A stretch of DNA of 64,000 nucleotides, taken from assembly GCF_004801295.1 (NCBI RefSeq), contig NZ_SSOC01000006.1, forward strand, positions 186,001-250,000, given 5' to 3'. Positions 61,706-64,000 of the stretch are shown one piece after another. The position numbers and the translations under genes are program-made. Origin of the DNA: Pseudothauera nasutitermitis (GTDB taxonomy: Bacteria > Pseudomonadota > Gammaproteobacteria > Burkholderiales > Rhodocyclaceae). Numbering within the stretch: the stretch's first letter is position 1; each line of letters opens with the position of its first letter. A model generated the notes under the pieces. The model was not told the DNA's origin. It was given only the letters and a program-made list of their open reading frames with translations, and searched no databases.

Positions 61706-63022
61706 TTACTTGCTCTTCCAGCCCTCGAACTTGCCGGTGAAGAAGTCGATGTTCTTGTAGCCGAGCAGGCTGAGGGTCGTGTAGGTGTGGGTCAGCTGGT
61801 AGCCGCCGCGCGCGTAGATGATCACGCGCTTGTCCGGCGTCACACCCGCGGCCTTGTAGAGCTTGTCCAGCTCGGCGGTGGATTTCAGCGTGCGGTCGGC
61901 GTTCAGCGTGGTGTCCCAGAATACGTTCACCGAGTTGGGGATGTGGCCCCAGTCGTAGTCGGCCGGCGCGCGCACGTCGATGATCACGCTCTTCTTGTCG
62001 TCGGAGGCCTTCTTCAACTCGTTGATGTCGATGAACTGCGGCACGCCGCTCTTGCCGCCGACGGGAATGCCATCCGCAGTGGTCTGCGCCGAGGCGCCGC
62101 CCGCGACGTTGAAGGTGTAGTTGTCGTAGGCGATGGACTGGCCGGCCTTCGGGTCGCGGCTCCATTCGTCCCAGCTGGCGTCGTAGAAGGCCACGTTCCG
62201 GTAGCCCAGGTTGCGCAGCGCCAGGTAGTTGTTGGCCGCGTAGACGCCGCTGCCGCAGTAGGAAACGATTTCGTCGTCCGGGTTGATCTGCTTGTCGGCG
62301 AGCACCTGGGCCAGTGCGGACTGCGGCTTGAGCGTGCGCTCGGCGGTCAGCAGCTTCGGCGCCGGCAGGCTCTTCGCGCCCGGGATGTGGCCGTCCAGAT
62401 AGGCTTCCTCGTCGCGGCCGTCGATGATGGTCACGTCGGCCTTGCCCACCTTGCCTTCGACGAATTTCTTGTCGACGCGGATTTCCTTCTTCTGGCTCAA
62501 CTTGAAGGCGCTTGGCTGCGGGGTGACGGCTTCGGTGGAGAGCTTTTCCTTCCACGCGCCGACACCGCCGTCGAGCACGTGCACCTTCTTGAAGCCGGCG
62601 TAGTCGAACACCACGTAGGCGCGGCCGGGCAGCGCGCTGTTCTCGTAGATCACCAGGGTGTCGTCATAGCTCAGGCCAGCGGCGGCGAGTTCGCGCTCGA
62701 TCACCTCGTCGCTGGCGAACTCGTTGCGCACGCCGTCCACTTCGCGCTGGTTGAACTTGATCCACGGCAGATTGATGGCGCCGGGGATGTGGCCGGCGGC
62801 GTAATCCTTGGCGGGGCGCAGGTCGATGATCTTGGCGCCGGAGGCGGCCAGCTTCTTCGCCTGATCGGCGGAGATGATGATGTTGCCCTGCTGCGCGGCT
62901 TGCGCCGCGGCGGGGGTGGCGGCCACGGCGGCGCCGGTATGAGCGGTGGCCGCCAGGGCCGGCAGGCTCACGGCGAGCAGGACGGAGCGCAGGGATTTCT
63001 TCAGGGGGAATCTCGGGGACAT
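61706..63022 (-). CDS. periplasmic sulfurtransferase with three rhodanese domains
   Basis: A 438-residue exported protein (signal peptide LRSVLLAVSLPALA, then Ala-rich). Three rhodanese domains lie at about 48-160, 182-288 and 325-437, each with an RDE/AGHIPGA-type segment (DYAAGHIPGA, EAYLDGHIPGA, ADYDWGHIPNS). Only the second has the active-site Cys (Cys256 in VSYCGSGVYA). The first has IYENSALPG and the third IYARGGYQ at the same place. It would move sulfane sulfur in the periplasm, probably to or from YeeE. The start is ATG 63022. Confidence 0.92.
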   Translation of the reverse strand: MSPRFPLKKSLRSVLLAVSLPALAATAHTGAAVAATPAAAQAAQQGNIIISADQAKKLAASGAKIIDLRPAKDYAAGHIPGAINLPWIKFNQREVDGVRNEFASDEVIERELAAAGLSYDDTLVIYENSALPGRAYVVFDYAGFKKVHVLDGGVGAWKEKLSTEAVTPQPSAFKLSQKKEIRVDKKFVEGKVGKADVTIIDGRDEEAYLDGHIPGAKSLPAPKLLTAERTLKPQSALAQVLADKQINPDDEIVSYCGSGVYAANNYLALRNLGYRNVAFYDASWDEWSRDPKAGQSIAYDNYTFNVAGGASAQTTADGIPVGGKSGVPQFIDINELKKASDDKKSVIIDVRAPADYDWGHIPNSVNVFWDTTLNADRTLKSTAELDKLYKAAGVTPDKRVIIYARGGYQLTHTYTTLSLLGYKNIDFFTGKFEGWKSK

Positions 63023-63139
63023 TTTCGCTTCCTTTTATTGTGATGGACGGTCCGGGCAGGGGATGCGGCGGCATGCCGGACATGCTTCCAAGGGCGAAAA
63101 TGTAAGACCTGGGGCGGTCATATCAAACGACGAATTACC

Positions 63140-63151
63140 GATATCTATATC
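63140..63151. promoter_or_regulatory. AT-rich dyad upstream of the rhodanese gene
   Basis: GATAT-CT-ATATC lies in an AT-rich island (about 63118-63190) that stands out from the GC-rich surroundings. It probably holds the promoter and an operator for the rhodanese-yeeE unit, though no convincing -35/-10 pair was found. Confidence 0.3.
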
Positions 63152-63193
63152 ACTTTCGTTGTATTTTTCCGTTGGACATATTTCAACTGGATG

Positions 63194-63229
63194 CCCCGGC
63201 AAGCGGCGTGCCCCCGGCGCTTGCCGGGG
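63194..63229. terminator. stem-loop downstream of the S-formylglutathione hydrolase gene
   Basis: An 11-bp stem (CCCCGGCAAGC at 63194-63204 with GCTTGCCGGGG at 63219-63229) has a 14-base loop. It is about 20 bp after the stop of the minus-strand gene. The T run is weak. Confidence 0.45.
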
Positions 63230-63250
63230 GCGGTCGGGCCACTGCGTGTT

Positions 63251-64000
63251 TCAGGCGCCACGCAGCGCCCGGGCGTGATGCGCGACGTGCTCGCCGATGA
63301 AGCTGGCGATGAAGTAGTAGCTGTGGTCGTAGCCGGGGCGCAGGCGCAGTTGCAGCGGATGTCCGGCGGCCTCGGCGGCAGCCTGCAGCAGTTGCGGGCG
63401 CAACTGGCTTGCGAGGAATTCGTCGCCCTCGCCCTGGTCGATCAGCAGCGGCAGCTTCTCCGGGGCCGATTTCACCAGTTCGGTGGCGTCCCAGGCCTTC
63501 CAGCTTGCGCGGTCCTCGCCCAGATAGGCGGTGAACGCCTTTTCGCCCCAGGGCACCTGTGTGGGCGCGACGATGGGCGAGAATGCCGAGACGCTGCGGT
63601 AGCGCCCCGGGTTCTTCAGGGCGATGGTGAGCGCGCCGTGTCCGCCCATGGAATGGCCGCTGATGGCGCGCGCGGCGGTGGCCGGAAAGTTCGCCTCGAC
63701 CAGCGCCGGCAGTTCTTCCACGATGTAGTCGTACATGCGGTAGTGCCTGGCCCAGGGTTCCTGCGTGGCGTTGAGGTAGAAGCCTGCGCCCTTGCCCAGG
63801 TCGTAGCCTTCGGCATCGGCCACCTCGTCGCCGCGCGGGCTGGTGTCGGGCACGACGAGGAGGATGCCGTGCTCGGCGGCGTAGCGCTGCGCGCCGGCCT
63901 TGGTGATGAAGTTCTGCTCGGTGCAGGTCAGGCCGGACAGCCAGTACAGCACCGGCAGCCTTTCCTTTTCCGCCTGCGGCGGCAGGTACACGGCGAAGTT
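63251..64000 (-). CDS. fghA: S-formylglutathione hydrolase, 5' end outside the window
   Basis: The visible 249 codons run in frame to the window edge (NFAVYLPP at the truncated end), so about 30 N-terminal residues are missing. The protein is an alpha/beta hydrolase of the esterase D family: [15 protein letters not shown] (oxyanion region), nucleophile in [10 protein letters not shown], and the catalytic His in [13 protein letters not shown]. It hydrolyses S-formylglutathione to formate and glutathione in formaldehyde detoxification, usually beside adhC/frmA, which would lie outside the window. Confidence 0.94.
   Translation of the reverse strand, partial: NFAVYLPPQAEKERLPVLYWLSGLTCTEQNFITKAGAQRYAAEHGILLVVPDTSPRGDEVADAEGYDLGKGAGFYLNATQEPWARHYRMYDYIVEELPALVEANFPATAARAISGHSMGGHGALTIALKNPGRYRSVSAFSPIVAPTQVPWGEKAFTAYLGEDRASWKAWDATELVKSAPEKLPLLIDQGEGDEFLASQLRPQLLQAAAEAAGHPLQLRLRPGYDHSYYFIASFIGEHVAHHARALRGA

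Overview
This 64 kb window is a gene-dense, GC-rich bacterial chromosome segment. The gene order points to a betaproteobacterium, perhaps close to the Rhodocyclales/Azoarcus-Thauera lineages: the runs mrcA | pilMNOPQ-aroK-aroB-dgt | gltBD, lysA-lptM | cyaY, ridA-recG-ubiC-ubiA and fliW at the end of a flagellar/chemotaxis cluster all fit that group, as does the GlmU N-terminus. This assignment is inferred from layout and protein character; no rRNA or tRNA gene is present. The window is almost wholly chromosomal core, with no phage, insertion sequence, CRISPR array or plasmid gene seen. No gap between genes exceeds about 265 bp. Many adjacent genes share ATGA or GTGA start/stop overlaps, and these were used to settle several starts.

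Layout. 1-1.65 kb: end of a flagellar/chemotaxis cluster (DUF2802 protein, SPOR protein, FliW). 1.7-8.5 kb: ridA, recG, ubiC, ubiA, a small periplasmic protein, pyrF and ubiD, covering ubiquinone and pyrimidine synthesis and fork repair. 8.5-13.7 kb: pirin, a small exported protein, and an SbcD/SbcC-like nuclease-ATPase pair. 13.7-17.7 kb: a GcvA-type LysR regulator divergent from a 57-residue protein, an intergenic inverted repeat, an AidB-like acyl-CoA dehydrogenase and an exported ATP-dependent DNA ligase. 17.8-22.0 kb: an iron-starvation cassette (Fur box, ECF sigma factor, FecR anti-sigma factor, TonB siderophore receptor). 22.1-26.8 kb: flavin-binding protein / MocR regulator pair, leuA and an AsnC-type regulator. 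26.8-34.9 kb: dacB, rfbB, rfbD, a hypothetical gene, lysA, lptM, cyaY and mrcA.

34.9-42.8 kb: type IV pilus assembly operon pilMNOPQ with a good sigma-70 promoter, then a strong terminator, then aroK-aroB-dgt. 42.8-49.4 kb: glutamate synthase gltBD, preceded by a promoter, a terminator hairpin and an NtrC-type dyad, and followed by a 70-bp duplication of the gltD 3' end. 49.4-55.4 kb: ackA with a MaoC-phosphotransacetylase fusion, divergent from glmU-glmS. 55.7-59.4 kb: a soluble BdlA-like PAS-PAS-chemotaxis transducer, DedA and a TerC/CBS/CorC membrane protein. 59.4-63.0 kb: a four-gene unit of triple rhodanese, YeeE/YedE sulfur transporter, a 60-residue exported protein ending in a Cys tail and an unknown HxH protein. 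63.2-64 kb: S-formylglutathione hydrolase, cut by the window edge.

The best candidates for undescribed biology are the sulfur-handling unit at 59.5-63.0 kb, the regulatory leader of gltB at 42.88-43.1 kb, the hookless SbcCD-like pair, and the exported DNA ligase beside the Fur-controlled cassette.
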